NCBI GenBank assembly: GCA_963978545.1 | Contig: OZ021725.1 | Location: 11,113,197-11,177,196, forward strand | Reading direction: 5' to 3' | Source: Linyphia triangularis | Taxonomy: Eukaryota; Arthropoda; Arachnida; Araneae; Linyphiidae | DNA length: 64,000 bases | Shown here: positions 23,477 to 35,063 of the stretch, in pieces | Position numbering within the stretch: position 1 is the stretch's first letter | How the letters are laid out: each line of letters opens with the position of its first letter | Notes under the pieces: generated by a model | What the model was told of the DNA's origin: nothing | Seen by the model: the letters and a program-made list of their open reading frames with translations, nothing else | Database searches by the model: none | Program-made: the position numbers and the translations under genes

Positions 23477-23480
23477 TTAA

Positions 23481-24312
23481 CCCTCTAAAGCCCCCTATCA
23501 GAGTTCGCCAAAATGCGTGAAATCTGCGTGAACAAGCATTGAAAATCAATTCCCCCCCCCCCCCCATAGAATTAACCTCATGCGTAAATTCACGCATTGG
23601 CACATCCTAGTTAAAAATTTCAATAATCCTTCATTTTTTTTTAAATCTGAGATTTTATTGGTCGGTTTTTGAAGGGCGGTCCTATCTCCCTGCCCATTTT
23701 CTTGGAAAATAGCGTCCTTTTCTGAAAAAAGGGAAATTTTTTGTTTATTTTCAATGGAATGAAATACTAAAGATCCCCCTCCCTCCGAAATCTCATGTCA
23801 CGCATGCGCATTCATGTTCAAACGTGTCAAGCACAGACTAGTGACTGACTGAAGTCATTGAATGGTTGCTGATACCACGAGCGACACTAGTAAGTGGATT
23901 GTAGGCCGTCCCACAATTTCCGAGCACTAGTTAGCACGAAATGCCATTTCTTCCGTTTCTTGATTAAGGGTATTTCTCTGGCTTTTTACCAAAATAGACA
24001 AATACTCTGTATTAAAATATAGATTTTTATAAAATGCACAAAATAGAGAAAAAGGTCATGGAAAACGTATATTGATACGATGACGTCCGCACGTCTAATC
24101 GGATTTGTTTGTTTATTCATTCATTCATTCATTCATTCAGTCATTTATTTATTTATTTTTTATTTTTATTTTTTGTCCCCGGGGACGGGTTTAAAAGTTC
24201 AGATCATTTTGCTATCGCCTGCGATTTTTCGAGGCTTTCGGGATATCTTAAATTGTCAAGTTTTACTTCGTCGTCATTTTCCGAATAGTTCCCGTGGTGT
24301 TGCCGGCATTTT
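23481..24312. other. No feature recognised
   Basis: Contains a C13 tract near 23552 and TTCA/TTTA simple repeat near 24116-24167. Confidence 0.4.
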
Positions 24313-24326
24313 CCCAATAGTTTTTG

Positions 24327-24500
24327 GCCGACTAAACGGTATAGTGGTTAGCGTAGCTTCTAGACCGCGAGGTTGCGGGTTCCGAGTCCCGTGTTGGCAT
24401 GGGTGTTTGTAAATGTATGTTGGCTTGTCTAATGACGAATGTTTCGGCGCATTATAGCCCTCGTGTTGCTGACGGCGCCAGATAATCTGAAAACAACCAA
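24327..24500 (+). mobile_element. SINE-1 copy
   Basis: GCCGACTAAACGGTATAG head to AACAACCAA tail, flanked by the 14-bp repeat CCCAATAGTTTTTG (24313-24326 and 24501-24514). The head has lost a few bases (GCGTAGCTTC). Confidence 0.9.
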
Positions 24501-24595
24501 CCCAATAGTTTTTGAGGTATCGCCGTCATTGCCCGATCGTTTTTATGTGATCGTTTTAACGTGATGTCACACCGGACGGCATAGTATTAATTGTT

Positions 24596-24778
24596 GGTTG
24601 GTTGGTTGTTTTCAGATTATCTGGCGCCGTCAGCAACACGAGGGCTATAATGCGCCGAAACATTCGTCATTAGACAAGCCAACATACATTTACAAACATC
24701 CATGCCAACACGGGACTCGAACCCGCAACCTCGCGGTCCAGAAGCTAGCACGCTAACCACTATACCGTTTGGTCGGCA
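24596..24778 (-). mobile_element. SINE-1 copy
   Basis: Reverse orientation, GGTTGGTTG tail first, ending CCGTTTGGTCGGC. Flanked by TATTAATTGTT (24585-24595 and 24779-24789). It lies about 95 bp from the plus-strand copy, forming an inverted SINE pair. Confidence 0.9.
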
Positions 24779-24789
24779 TATTAATTGTT

Positions 24790-26026
24790 AGTTTAAGGTT
24801 TATAACCATCAAGTGTTTTTAGTAAGCATTTAAAAAGCATATTTCAGTTCTGATACCAGAAATCGCGAAAGTGCATCATTGTTATTGTTGGAGTTATTAA
24901 TTTTGTTAAAAAAAAACTGATTTGTTTTTAGTTTTTAAATATTTTAGTTTTAAAAAACACCCTTTGGATTTTAAAAATACCCCTTAAAATTTAGAGAGGG
25001 GGTGAAAATACCCTTTGAAAATATATAACTGACAAAAACTGCCTGCCCACTACAAACATTTTTTAAATCCTTTATATTAACTTGATTTTCTGTGTGTGTT
25101 TATGCGACATCAGTTTCATATCAACGTCTAATACAAAAAAATAAATTGAAAAGTACACTTTTCAACTACTTTAATTTTTTAGAAGGGCAATTTTCGAAAT
25201 CACTTTTAAATACCGATTAAAAAGAAGTAAATAACCGCTAACTCACTAAAGGTTAAATAAAAAATCACATTTGGGTTAATCACCCTGATTTAAATCTAAA
25301 CTCCGTTCTACGTCTTTCAGGATGATTTTCGAAGGATCATTATAGAATTCTCATTAGGGGCAAAAGATAAGAAATTAGGAAAATAAAAATAAAAAAAAAA
25401 ATGGCGCCAACACCGTATCCAACACGGTCCAAATACGACAAGAACATCCGACGATCGAGATTCAGACGATTTTCTCTTTCAAATATATTTTAGAACGAAA
25501 AATAAAAAAAATTCATGACTGTAAAATCGGGTGACATTTTTTCTTTTCTTTTTCTGGTAAATTGATACCTCGAACAGAAACAGAGCAAGACGATTCTTTT
25601 CTTCAATCAAAGTGTGTCCAGTGCCAGAAAATAGGCCTTTGGATTTGGTTTAAAGGCAAAAGAAAAACAAATATTGACTCGTCTTTCAGTATTTAGGGAT
25701 GGCGTGGTTGTGAACCAGCGGGAAAGGGACCGATAACAGCCCGTTCGATCATTCTAATTTAGAGGTGTCATTTTCGAACGGTGTTTCGTTGTTCGATTTC
25801 CTACTTAATCTTAATCTTACGTGTGGAGGGACACGCTAATTTAGGACGAAGGGATGTTTTAGGATCTCAATACCCACATCCGGAACCATTTTGTTTTCAA
25901 GGAAACTTTCTTAATGACTGCGAACGAATGATTGTGATTCCTGTACTTGGAGGTTTGTTTCATTGACTGCTGTTAATTGATAAATCACCAAACATCACTT
26001 ATATCTGTGTGATAGCTAATGGGTAT
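24790..26026. other. No feature recognised
   Basis: About 1.2 kb of apparently unique sequence. The open frame at 25781-25966 has no recognisable domain. Confidence 0.4.
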
Positions 26027-26067
26027 TAAGAGAGATTCCTAGTAAGGATTATTTCCTATATAGACTA

Positions 26068-26544
26068 AGAGGCGACTGCAATTTTTGGACCCCATCGAAC
26101 ATCATTCTGAATTTTTTATAGAAATTGGAGAAAAGTTAGTAGATTATGAATCCACTGGTTTGCCGTGGCAAAAATGGCCGAAATTGATCAAAAATCGACT
26201 TTTAATAAGTTGAACTGGATCCAATTGCCAAATGCTCCATAACTTGCCAAATAATGAGCAGTTTTTTTATTTGTAACCCTCACTCTTTAATTTTCAATTA
26301 AGAAGGTTGCAGACGATTCGGATGTGTGGCTATGGCTTACTTGCATCTTTCCCAAATGAGCCAAATTGTCAATAAACATTACGTTACTGATGACGTAACT
26401 TATGTCGCCGATTTGGCTTACTTTTAAAAGATACAAGTTTTCCGAGCCAGAGATCAGAAATCGTTTGCGCTTTTTCTCATTGAAAATCAAAATGCAGTGG
26501 GTTGCCAGACGAAAAAGTTTGTTCTCTTTTTGGCAAGTTATGAC
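26068..26544 (-). mobile_element. Foldback family A, copy 5 (one end missing)
   Basis: Starts GACTAAGAGGCGACTGC and reads through the centre (ACGTTACTGATGACGTAAC) to TTGTTCTCTTTTTGGCAAG, then stops. A short family-C-like end (CCTAGTAAGGATTATTTCC) precedes it at 26037-26060. Confidence 0.8.
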
Positions 26545-26559
26545 CAAATTGGCCACTTT

Positions 26560-26655
26560 TGCTAAATAAACTATGAAAATAATATAAAAACGGTAAATGA
26601 CACAAATCTGCTTCAGTATTGTAGTGTAACTGAAAGTTGTGCAATGTTCAAACAC
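26560..26655. mobile_element. Repeat family B terminal fragment
   Basis: AAACGGTAAATGACACAAAT followed by GTAACTGAAAGTTGTGCAA, the B end, joined to the truncated family-A copy. Confidence 0.6.
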
Positions 26656-26790
26656 CCCTTGTTTTTAGTACTCTTTTTAGAAGGATTGAGTATTTTTAAA
26701 AGTCATGGGATGGGTTCCAGTGGTTTTAGAAGGAGAGGGAGGGGTTATTTTTTTTTGAACAGTGGGGAGAGGTATCACCCCCTGTCTACG

Positions 26791-27527
26791 CGTTTACGTT
26801 TTTTTTTGGGTGCTTTGCAAAGCGAGCTAGATTGCTTTGGAAGTGGGGATAGTTGTCGAAAAGCTATTTTGGTTTATGGAGATAAGTTCTAAATATACCA
26901 TGATGGCGGGTGTTTAGAAATTTGTGTTTGTTTGTAAATGTTTATTGATTTATGTATGGTAAACATTCATAGTGTTCTTTATTGTTTGAATTTATCAATC
27001 TTCTTCGAAGGTAAATATTCTTTCACAGGTAAAAACAAATATAAAGACGAGCTTTTTTTTAATAAAGTTATTATTGTTTGAATTTTGCACTTAATTTACA
27101 AAGGATATTTATTGCAAAGGTTATGGTACTGGCTCCGACGTGATTGGGGAAAGCTTCAAAAAGAAGTATTTGAAGACTTTTATTTTTTTTCCAAAATGTA
27201 ATTAATGACATATAATATAACCCATAAAAACGAAGTTTTTAATATAAATCCTTCATATGCATCGCCAATTTTTATATTCATTAATGAAGGTATTATTACA
27301 AATGAAGTGAAATGAATGGGGAGAATTTAAATTTTGATAAAAATAATAAACTCAAAATCGATTATTTATACCAAATCCCCTTAATGAATAATCAGCCCCG
27401 AATTAATTGTTTGTTCAACTGTACAATTTAAAATATGTATTAGACCGTTTCCTTTTACTTTGAATTAAATTTTGATGCTGCGAAAAAGCCCAACATAGGT
27501 AAATAACAATCCTATAGCTCCTTTAAT
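26791..27527. repeat. Repeat D, copy 2
   Basis: Closely matches 9905-10623 and retains the empty TTAA site (CTCCTTTAATAAAAT near 27520) that is occupied in the first copy. It also keeps a roughly 20-bp segment (AATAATAAACTCAAAA) missing there. Confidence 0.88.
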
Positions 27528-27572
27528 AAAATCCTTTAATAATATTTATAATCAGTATTTTCTAAAGTCGTA

Positions 27573-27770
27573 TTTGAAGAGCCTCAATGGAGCCGTGGCC
27601 TGCTGACTCTTGAAAATGAGCTGCAGATTAACCTTCAACTGGTTGACGATTGCAATGGTTTTGTTCTCGCTCGAGTGACATTCTAAATGTCTTACCGCCT
27701 CGTTAATTTGATGTCTCCATCCTTGGCTCGTTGACGACAGAGCTATCCTTCTCTTCCTCGATCATTCTCT
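27573..27770 (-). other. Possible coding remnant, unrecognised
   Basis: On the minus strand an ATG-less open frame reads RKRRIALSSTSQGWRHQINE then AVRHLECHSSENKTIAIVNQ and LKVNLQLIFKSQQ before a stop. The pattern of a basic start followed by an amphipathic stretch resembles N-termini of some retrotransposon Gag proteins, but this is impression only. The sequence is less AT-rich than its surroundings. No partner domain is nearby. Confidence 0.2.
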
Positions 27771-27953
27771 CTTCGTACTAAACGCCATGTCGATTTTATT
27801 ACTTCCTAGACATCAATCTACAACAATGCTTATCCAGCACTGTGAATGACAAGCGATATCCGCGATGTAGCCAGAAATAGACACCATCACAACAAAGTGC
27901 TGGATGTCTATAAATAATTTAAGGGATCGCTTGGCTTAAGAACAAGTCCTATA

Positions 27954-28711
27954 GTCCGAGATGCGACTGCAATTTTTGGACCCCGTCGAACATCATTCTA
28001 AATTTTTTATAGATATTGGAGAAAAGCGAGTAGATTAGGAATCCACTGGTCTGCCGTGGCAAAAATTGCCGAAACTGATCAATAATCGACTTGGAATGAG
28101 TTGACCTAAAATCCGAATGCCAAATATGTCATAACTTGCCAAAAAGAGAACAAACTTTTTCGTCTGGCAACCCACTTCATTTTGATTTTCAAATGAGAAA
28201 AAGCGCAAACGATTTCTGATCTCTGGCTCGGAAAACTCATTTCTTTTAAAAGTACGCCAAATTGGCGACATCAGTCACGTCATAAGTGACGTAATATTTT
28301 TTGCCAACTTGGCTCCCTTTTAATAGATGCAAGTAGAATAATAATGATGAATGTAAGTAGAATAATAATGATAAATGCAAGTAATAATTTAATAGATGAT
28401 AATTTATTTAATAGATGCAAGTTTAATAGAGGACAGTCGCCAGATATCTGAATCGTCTGCAACCTTCTTAATTGAAAATTAAAAAGTGAGGGTTACCAAA
28501 AAAAAAAAAAAAATGCTCATTATTTGGCAAGTTATGGTGCATTTGGCAATTGGATTTAGTTTAACTTATTAAAAGTCGATTTTTGATCAGTTTCGGCCAT
28601 TTTTTCCACGGCAGACCAGTGGATTCCTAATCTACTCACTTGTCTCTAATTTCTATAAAAAATTCGGAATGATGTTCGATGGGGTCTAAAAATTGCAGTC
28701 GCCTCTCAGTC
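27954..28711 (+). mobile_element. Foldback family A, copy 6 (with internal expansion)
   Basis: Ends GTCCGAGATGCGACTGC and GCAGTCGCCTCTCAGTC flanked by TA (27952-27953, 28712-28713). About 100 bp longer than other copies because of an ATAATGATGAATGTAAGTAG-type reiteration at about 28330-28430. Confidence 0.88.
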
Positions 28712-28713
28712 TA

Positions 28714-29783
28714 CTAGTAAGGATCTTTCCCTATACTCGCTATGTTACAAGCTTCTAGCCCCAGTGATGATGAAAGTACTTTCTATAACCACCTTGACAT
28801 TTAGAGAGTAGGTACGAAAAATGATCACTTAATGAAATGACATAAATTGTTTTCATTTAATGTCTATCTTATTATACACTAGCGGGATACCCGTGCTTCG
28901 CTACGAAATGTTAACATGTGCAATATTTTAGTTAGCTGTGAGGCCTCGCGTTGCGGAAATCTGTCATTCGTGTAAAGGTCCTAGTTTTAGGCGCTTCGTT
29001 CGCAGCAAGGTTCATCGCTACGCAATTTCAGAGCTGTTGCCCTGTTGGAAATCGTTTTGTAAAATAGTTATTAATTAATTGAAAAGAACTAAATAAAAAT
29101 TTGCAATTCTGTTTTTTAAAAGTCCAATTAGAAGGCTAAAACTACTTATGCTGAAAATTTCAGAGCTGTAACCCTATTAGAAATCGTTTTGCAAAAAAAA
29201 AATTGTTAATAACTAAATAAAATTTTAATATTCTGCTTTTGAAAAGTTCAATTACAACGCTAAAATTACTTATGCTGAAAATTTCAGAGCTGTATCTCTA
29301 TTTGAAGTCAGTTTGTAAAAAAAAAAAAAAAAAAAAAATCAAAATATGAATAAAAAAGAACTAATTAAAATTTTAACATTCTGTTTGACATACATAAAAT
29401 TAGAAGGCCAAAACTTCTTGCGTTGAAAACTTTAGAGCTCTACTCCAATTTTAAGTAGGTTTTTACATATCCACAGAGCCACAGACGGACCCCCCCCCCC
29501 ACAGCTTGTTTTATTATTATAGATGAAAATTAAAATAGCAAAATACAAAACCAGGTGTAACCATATACATTGACGTCAAGTTTTCAAACAAAAAATAAAA
29601 TATATTAGACGCTATTTTCGAGTTTTTAATTTATGTCATTCCATTTAGTGATCCCCATTTTCGTATCTTATACTCACCAAATGTCTAGGTGCTTATAGAA
29701 AGTAGTTTCTAAATGCTCTGGCCTAGAAGATTGTAACATATATAAAATGATAGGAAATGATCCTTTCTAGGTCTTCCTCTTAA
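28714..29783. mobile_element. Foldback family C, copy 2, split by a Helitron
   Basis: Arms CTAGTAAGGATC...CCCTATACTCGC and their inverse (CCTTTCTAGGTCTTCCTC) match 994-1420. The insertion at 28879-29523 separates TAATGTCTATC from AAAATTAAAATAGCAAAATAC, which are near-contiguous in copy 1. Its left end abuts family-A copy 6. Confidence 0.78.
28879..29523 (-). mobile_element. Non-autonomous Helitron
   Basis: On the minus strand it begins A|TCTATAATAATAAAAC and ends CGTAGCGAAGCACGGGTAT, then CCCGCTAG|T: a 5' TC, a 3' CTAG preceded by a short hairpin, and insertion between A and T without target duplication. The interior has repeats of TTTCAGAGCTGTA at about 120-bp spacing. No Rep/helicase coding. 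Confidence 0.7.
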
Positions 29784-29891
29784 TAGAAAGTTTGTGGTCC
29801 CAAAATGGTGGATTGTAGAATTTTAATATGTAACTCAAAGATTGTTAATTAATTAAAATGTTATTATTCTTTCCAGTCCGAGAGGCGGCTA

Positions 29892-30280
29892 GCCGACCAA
29901 ACGGTATAGTGGTTAGTGTGCTAGCTTCTGGACCGTGAGGTTGCGGGTTCGAGTCCCGTGTTAGGTATGCCGACCAAACGGTATAGTGGTTAGCGTGCTA
30001 GCTTCTGGACCGCGAGGTTGCGGGTTCCGAGTCCCGTGTTGGCATGGGTGTTTGTAAATGTATGTTGGCTTGTCTAATGACGAATGTTTCGGCGCATTAT
30101 AGCCCTCGTGTTGCTGACGGCGCCAGATAATCTGAAAACAACCAACCCGTGTTAGGTATGGGTGTTTGTAAATGTATGTTGGATTGTCTAATGACGAATG
30201 TTTTAAGCGCATTATAGCCCTCGTGTTGCTGACGGCGCCAGATAATCTGAAAACAACCAACTAACCAATCAACCAACCTG
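29892..30280 (+). mobile_element. SINE-1 outer copy, split by another SINE-1
   Basis: The tRNA-like head (29892-29968) is separated from the body and CAACCAACC tail (30160-30280) by an inserted SINE-1. The outer copy sits in a family-A arm, with similar words GGCGGCTA and GGCGACTA at its edges. Confidence 0.85.
29969..30145 (+). mobile_element. SINE-1 inner copy (SINE within SINE)
   Basis: Complete copy flanked by the 14-bp duplication CCCGTGTTAGGTAT (29955-29968 and 30146-30159), which is host SINE sequence. It must therefore postdate the outer copy. Confidence 0.92.
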
Positions 30281-30289
30281 GGGGGGGGG

Positions 30290-30525
30290 GGGCGACTACA
30301 AGTTTAGATACTCTCTCGAGCATCATTCTGAAATTTTTATAGAATGTGGAGAACTGCTAGTGGATCATGAATCTAGTGGTCTGCCGGGGCAAAAATGGCA
30401 GAAACTGGTTAAAAATAGATTTTTAATTAATTGAACTAAATCCGATAGCCAAATATTTCATAACTTACTAAATAATGAGCATTCTTTTTTTATTTGGTGA
30501 CTCATCGCCCTTTAAATTTCAACGA
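30290..30525 (-). mobile_element. Foldback family A fragment, copy 7
   Basis: GCGACTACAAG, CATCATTCTGAAATTTTTAT, TGGTCTGCCGGGGCAAAAAT and ATAATGAGCATTC in order, then it ends. Confidence 0.75.
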
Positions 30526-30534
30526 GAAAGAGTG

Positions 30535-30890
30535 GTTGGTTCATCGATATAGATAAACAACTGGATAGACTGCTCCATTGTCAATGCAAAGAGAAAAACG
30601 CGCCGGGGATTGCGAAGCTGGTGGGAAGATTCACCAATCACGGTTCACTTTTATAGTTGGATGGAAATGCGAAAAACCTTGTAAATTGCTAGAGTATATA
30701 TTTGTTTGCACATTATTACTAATTAAGGTCTACTATTGACATTTCTAATGTATACAACCCAAAATTTTATTTTCAATCCTCGGCAATCCGTATTTTTTAT
30801 CCCACCAACGGTATCTGGCAATGGTTTCATTTCCCCAGCTTTAAGAAGTCTATCCAGTTGTTTATCTATATCGATGGGTTGGTTGTGCTG
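30535..30890. other. Inverted pair of coding-like segments
   Basis: Plus strand from about 30542 reads IDIDKQLDRLLHCQCKEKNA, continuing about 20 residues to a stop. Minus strand 30723-30905 has a 60-codon frame reading PIDIDKQLDRLLKAGEMKPL. The nucleotide core ATCGATATAGATAAACAACT is shared in opposite orientation. I do not recognise the protein. It may be a captured host exon duplicated in inverted orientation. Confidence 0.3.
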
Positions 30891-31035
30891 ACCACTGACA
30901 GACATTTTTTCTGAACCACTTTTATTAATTTAGTGCGTTCCAAAACGTGTATAAATAATATATATATTTTTTACCGTACTCCTTTTATTACCTTATGTTA
31001 CATAGAGGAACCTTTGTTACCCGATATTCCATAGG

Positions 31036-32447
31036 GGACCACCTGATGGCTGTGGTTAGCGCTCTGGCCTCGTATGCCAAAGGGACGGATTGGAATTTCG
31101 GGTTAGACCATAGATTAAAGACACTTATAGATATGACACTCTGATTGGATTACCATTAAGGATTTTCTATATTGAAAGCGCCATAGAAACCAGCGCCCCC
31201 AGTAGTTTCGGTTGGAACTACATTTGACGGCAACGCAACGCATGGTCGCTGATTGGCTGATTCGTTGCCATGGCAATGCGCATTGCTTGGATTGATGTTA
31301 AAGCTTCTTGTTTTTAGACTCCGAATGGAGACTTAACACACCCTCTTATGTTTCGTAACTTTAAATTTTATTCAACCAGCAGATTGGAGTTTTTTTTTAT
31401 TAATTATAAAGTTAAAGTTGCAGTCGAATTTATTTGCTAAATAAATTTTATTTAATGCGCAAATAAAATTAGTTTTTTTTTTTTTTTTTAATTCTTATTA
31501 GGTTGTGTTAAAGCTTTGTAATAAGAAATTAGCAGCAGAAAATATCACCAAATACCTTTTTATTAATTTTGAACGAACTTTTTCAATGGATGAATTACTG
31601 AAACATTGCATTTTGAAAATATATCAATATATTTTTACAAAACTGTATTGACGTAAGAAATTTTTTTATACATTATTATTATTTTTTTTTTTTTACAAAT
31701 AAGTTCTTGCTTGCTTTTAACTACAGGTAAAGTTTATATTTCAAATACAATTTTACAAATAAAGTTTAAATGCTTCATTAAATACTAAAAATAATGATAA
31801 TAAAATTAAAAATATAATATTACCAACAATATCAATAAAATATAGACAACTTTAATATAAAAACAACAACAAGAAGAATATAAAACACAATAATAATAAT
31901 AATAATAAAGGAAGACACACACAGCAATCTCAATAAATTATTACCAAGAAATAATTCGTTGTTATTTTTTCATAAAATGAAATGAAATCTCAATTAGATA
32001 TTCAAATAACGTAAGTGCATGAGAATTTTAACTCGTAATTAGCTTTTAATATAAATTGAATCGAAATATTAAATCTTCCAATTAAAATCAAACGATAATC
32101 TAACAAATAAAATTAAATCTTCGCTATGTCGTTAGAATAACAAAAATAGAATTTTTTACAATTCTATTTTTTGTTAACATTTATTTCGCCATGAAAGCAT
32201 TTTTAAATATTTTAAATATTTTTAAAAATCATAAATTTTATTTTTTATTATTTAAAAAACAAAAAAATGTGATACAAAATGTAAAAGCATCCAAGATTCC
32301 AATCAACCAATCAATCTTTGAAGATATATTAGTTCGTTTAGTAACTACTGGGGGCAGAATCGGTCAGAATGAGTTGACAGTCTAGAGAATACTTAGTCTA
32401 TGGGTTAGACATGGATGTTCATTATGGTTCTGAATTCACGTTAAGCT
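31036..32447 (+). mobile_element. SINE-2 (second tRNA-type SINE), split by a DNA element
   Basis: A tRNA-like head (ACCTGATGGCTGTGGTTAGC, CTCTGGCCTCG, GGATTGGAATTTC) runs to GGTTAGAC and resumes after a 1.3-kb insertion as ATGGATGTTCATTATGG and GAATTCACGTTAA. A head fragment recurs at 35861-35903. Its own target duplication is not readable. Confidence 0.55.
31109..32402. mobile_element. 1.3-kb DNA element with 8-bp duplication
   Basis: Ends CATAGATTAAAGAC and CTTAGTCTATG are imperfect inverted repeats; both subterminal regions contain CCCCCAGTAGTT or its inverse. The 8-bp flank GGTTAGAC is exact on both sides (31101-31108, 32403-32410). Interior is AT-rich and non-coding. The 8-bp duplication fits hAT or P superfamilies; the CATAG end does not decide. 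Confidence 0.7.
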
Positions 32448-32451
32448 ATAT

Positions 32452-33221
32452 TGTTGCGTTGACGGGTTCGAAAGATTTGAAGCCAAAGCAGATCAACACT
32501 TACAGATATTTATTCCAATATCACTCTTCACAGATTCCTTTACAACTCCAGAACTTCTCGTTCTAGTAGACACAATACAGCTCTTGTCACAACGATAGAG
32601 CACAAAACAGCAGTTAAAAACTTGACAACACAACTGCTAAATCACTGCAAAAGACAATACAATACAGTTCGCTTTCGGAACTCTCTGAACGCTCACTGAG
32701 ACTCAGTAATTCCAGTCAACTGACTCAAAATCAACAACTAACTCAGTGACTCAAAATCAGTCAACTAACTGACTAACCTCCTCGGCCGACTTATATAAGT
32801 CAAACCTTCTTGAGATTTCTAGAAGTAGATATTTGGAGAACTTTCCAGATCGTAGTCGAAAAGTCCTATATATGTACATGGGGAACGAAAATGTCGCCAA
32901 ATGTTCGCCAAGTTATGGGATATTTGGCGATTTCTCGCCAAATTTGGCTACAAAAATTAGTCGCCAAAACCATCGCCAACTTGGCTCTATCTCGCCAATT
33001 TGGCGAGATTGCCATTACCATAATGTTAAATGCCCTGCTCCTTAAAACTCGCTTCCCAGAGTTACATATGTAAAACTCGTAGTCAAGCGATAACACCCAT
33101 ATTGCCGGGAAACCAACTTAACGACGAACTATTGCACTGCCTTATGCGAAATGTACATAAATTTTACTATTTACAAAATTAACACTACGAAATATATACA
33201 AATATACAAAAATTCGTAACA
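32452..33221 (-). mobile_element. LTR-1 solo LTR, copy 2
   Basis: Same ends as copy 1 (minus-strand TGTTACGAATTT to ACGCAACA), flanked by ATAT (32448-32451, 33222-33225). The minus-strand TATA box (CTTATATAAG) and AATAAA signal are retained. Confidence 0.8.
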
Positions 33222-33225
33222 ATAT

Positions 33226-34078
33226 ATTAGGCCGTCGTTGTGCATAAAAATAGGTCGTACAAACCAACCACCTAGTGTAATTGAAAGTAATAATTACTTC
33301 ATCGCCAAAGAAATACGTTATATTTATCCACAACACAATTAAGACTTTTTTAAAGAAATGGCATCAATCCACCGAGGGTTGATTTATATGTCAGAACAAA
33401 CTTACTTAGCCCACTCACGCCCTGCATTATTCCAAACACAATCCGACAATTACTGAAAATTTAAAAGAAGCCAATTTGAGCAGCAGCCCCACAATGGAAA
33501 AAAACAACAACGAAAAAGAGATATCCCTCTCCAAATTGGCCTCCTCTCTACCATTCCAAACACGAATCTTAATTCTGCCATCACATAGTTAAGAACAAGA
33601 ACCAGCCAAATAGTTTTTCTTTTGTCCAAACTTAAAAAAAGAACCCCGTAGATTAGAACGCGGGAGTCCACCCAATCTTTTCATTTCACTGTAAGAAAAC
33701 CAGAACAAAAGAGAGATGAGATCGTTATTGTATATTTGGGAATGGCAACAACTGCTGGATAAGCATGATGGGTGTAGGTTCTGTTTTTGATGGTGAAAGC
33801 TTGGCGAAGAGGGCGATGGTTACGTTTTTTCGGGGCTTTAGGTGAATGGTTTAGACCGCAGAAGTGTTTGGCTTGGGCGTTGTTGGCTAAACGTGATGGC
33901 ATGTCGAATTTTTTGGGTTTTTTTGTTTATTTGGGGCGACGGTGTGATGAGCTGGTCAAATTCCAAGAGGTTCTTGTATCATCTGGGTTCATGAGAGCAG
34001 TTAGTTCTTGTAAAATAGATTTCGGTAAATTACTCGTTTAAGCGAAAAAATTAACTGTGAAAATTAATTGTAAATTAC
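33226..34078. other. No feature recognised
   Basis: Several short open frames on both strands (for example 33787-34041 plus) lack recognisable domains. Confidence 0.4.
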
Positions 34079-34080
34079 TA

Positions 34081-34321
34081 TACTAAACTTCAACTTAACT
34101 AGACATCACTTAGACGGTAGATCGTCACAGTGCTCATAGGTATTTAATCCATTTTGGCGGCGTGAAGACATAATTCTCGCCAAACCTTACAGCCTTTTGT
34201 TCTCTACAGGGTTGTGGTTTGGCGAACATTATGCTTTCACTCCGCCAAAATGGATTAAATACCTATGAGCACTGTGACGATCTACCGTCTAAGTGATGTC
34301 TAGTTAAGTTGAAGTTTAGTA
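34081..34321. mobile_element. Palindromic MITE with TA target duplication, copy 2
   Basis: Same ends as 2092-2319, flanked by TA (34079-34080, 34322-34323). The arms are nearly perfect; 241 bp. Confidence 0.88.
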
Positions 34322-34323
34322 TA

Positions 34324-34474
34324 GTTGCGGGTTTTGGCGCGAATTAGAAAGTTGGCGTCAAAGCCAAAACGCCGTCACTGGATAATTCCCACAAAAAATT
34401 TTTATAAATATTTTTTTATTCAGATCTAAATGTTTCAAAAAGGCCATAAAAACAAAAATTTCTGCTCAATGCGG

Positions 34475-34506
<32 letters not shown>

Positions 34507-35063
34507 GTTATTTTAATTTTCTTTGTTAGTCGTTGGCGAGAAAACGATTTATTGAATGTGATGTAAAGAGATTTCAAACATCTTGGCTTGAAATGCGGCT
34601 TACCTATACGAGATATAGCAATGATCTACCAACGCCAACTATTTGGCAGAAACCTCACTATAACCATAAAAACACTAGGATCCCTTTACGTCACATATTT
34701 TGTTGACTGTTTTGATCGGACTAGTTTTGGCTCGATTTTAGGGCAATTTCTTTTCTTAAGGTTTAAATAACTAATTTTTTTAAAAGAACTTTTGTTTAAA
34801 TATTTGGAATCAGAAAGAAATTCTTAATAAATATAAACTAATTTCACTCGTTTTTAAAAAATGCGGGAATTTTCCATTCAACATGACGGCCGATTCGAAA
34901 TCCGCAAGATATTAGCGACTTATTCAAAGTAGTCGTTTATACTAAATGACTGAAAACATAAGGATTAGGCAAATAATCAATGAGCAATTATGAAAATTAA
35001 GTAATTAAAAAAGTAGAGTAAGAAATAGATAAAAAAAACGTGAGAAATCGAATTCATAAATAT
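34324..35063. other. No feature recognised
   Basis: Contains a T-tract near 34477-34501. No gene or recurring repeat seen. Confidence 0.4.
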
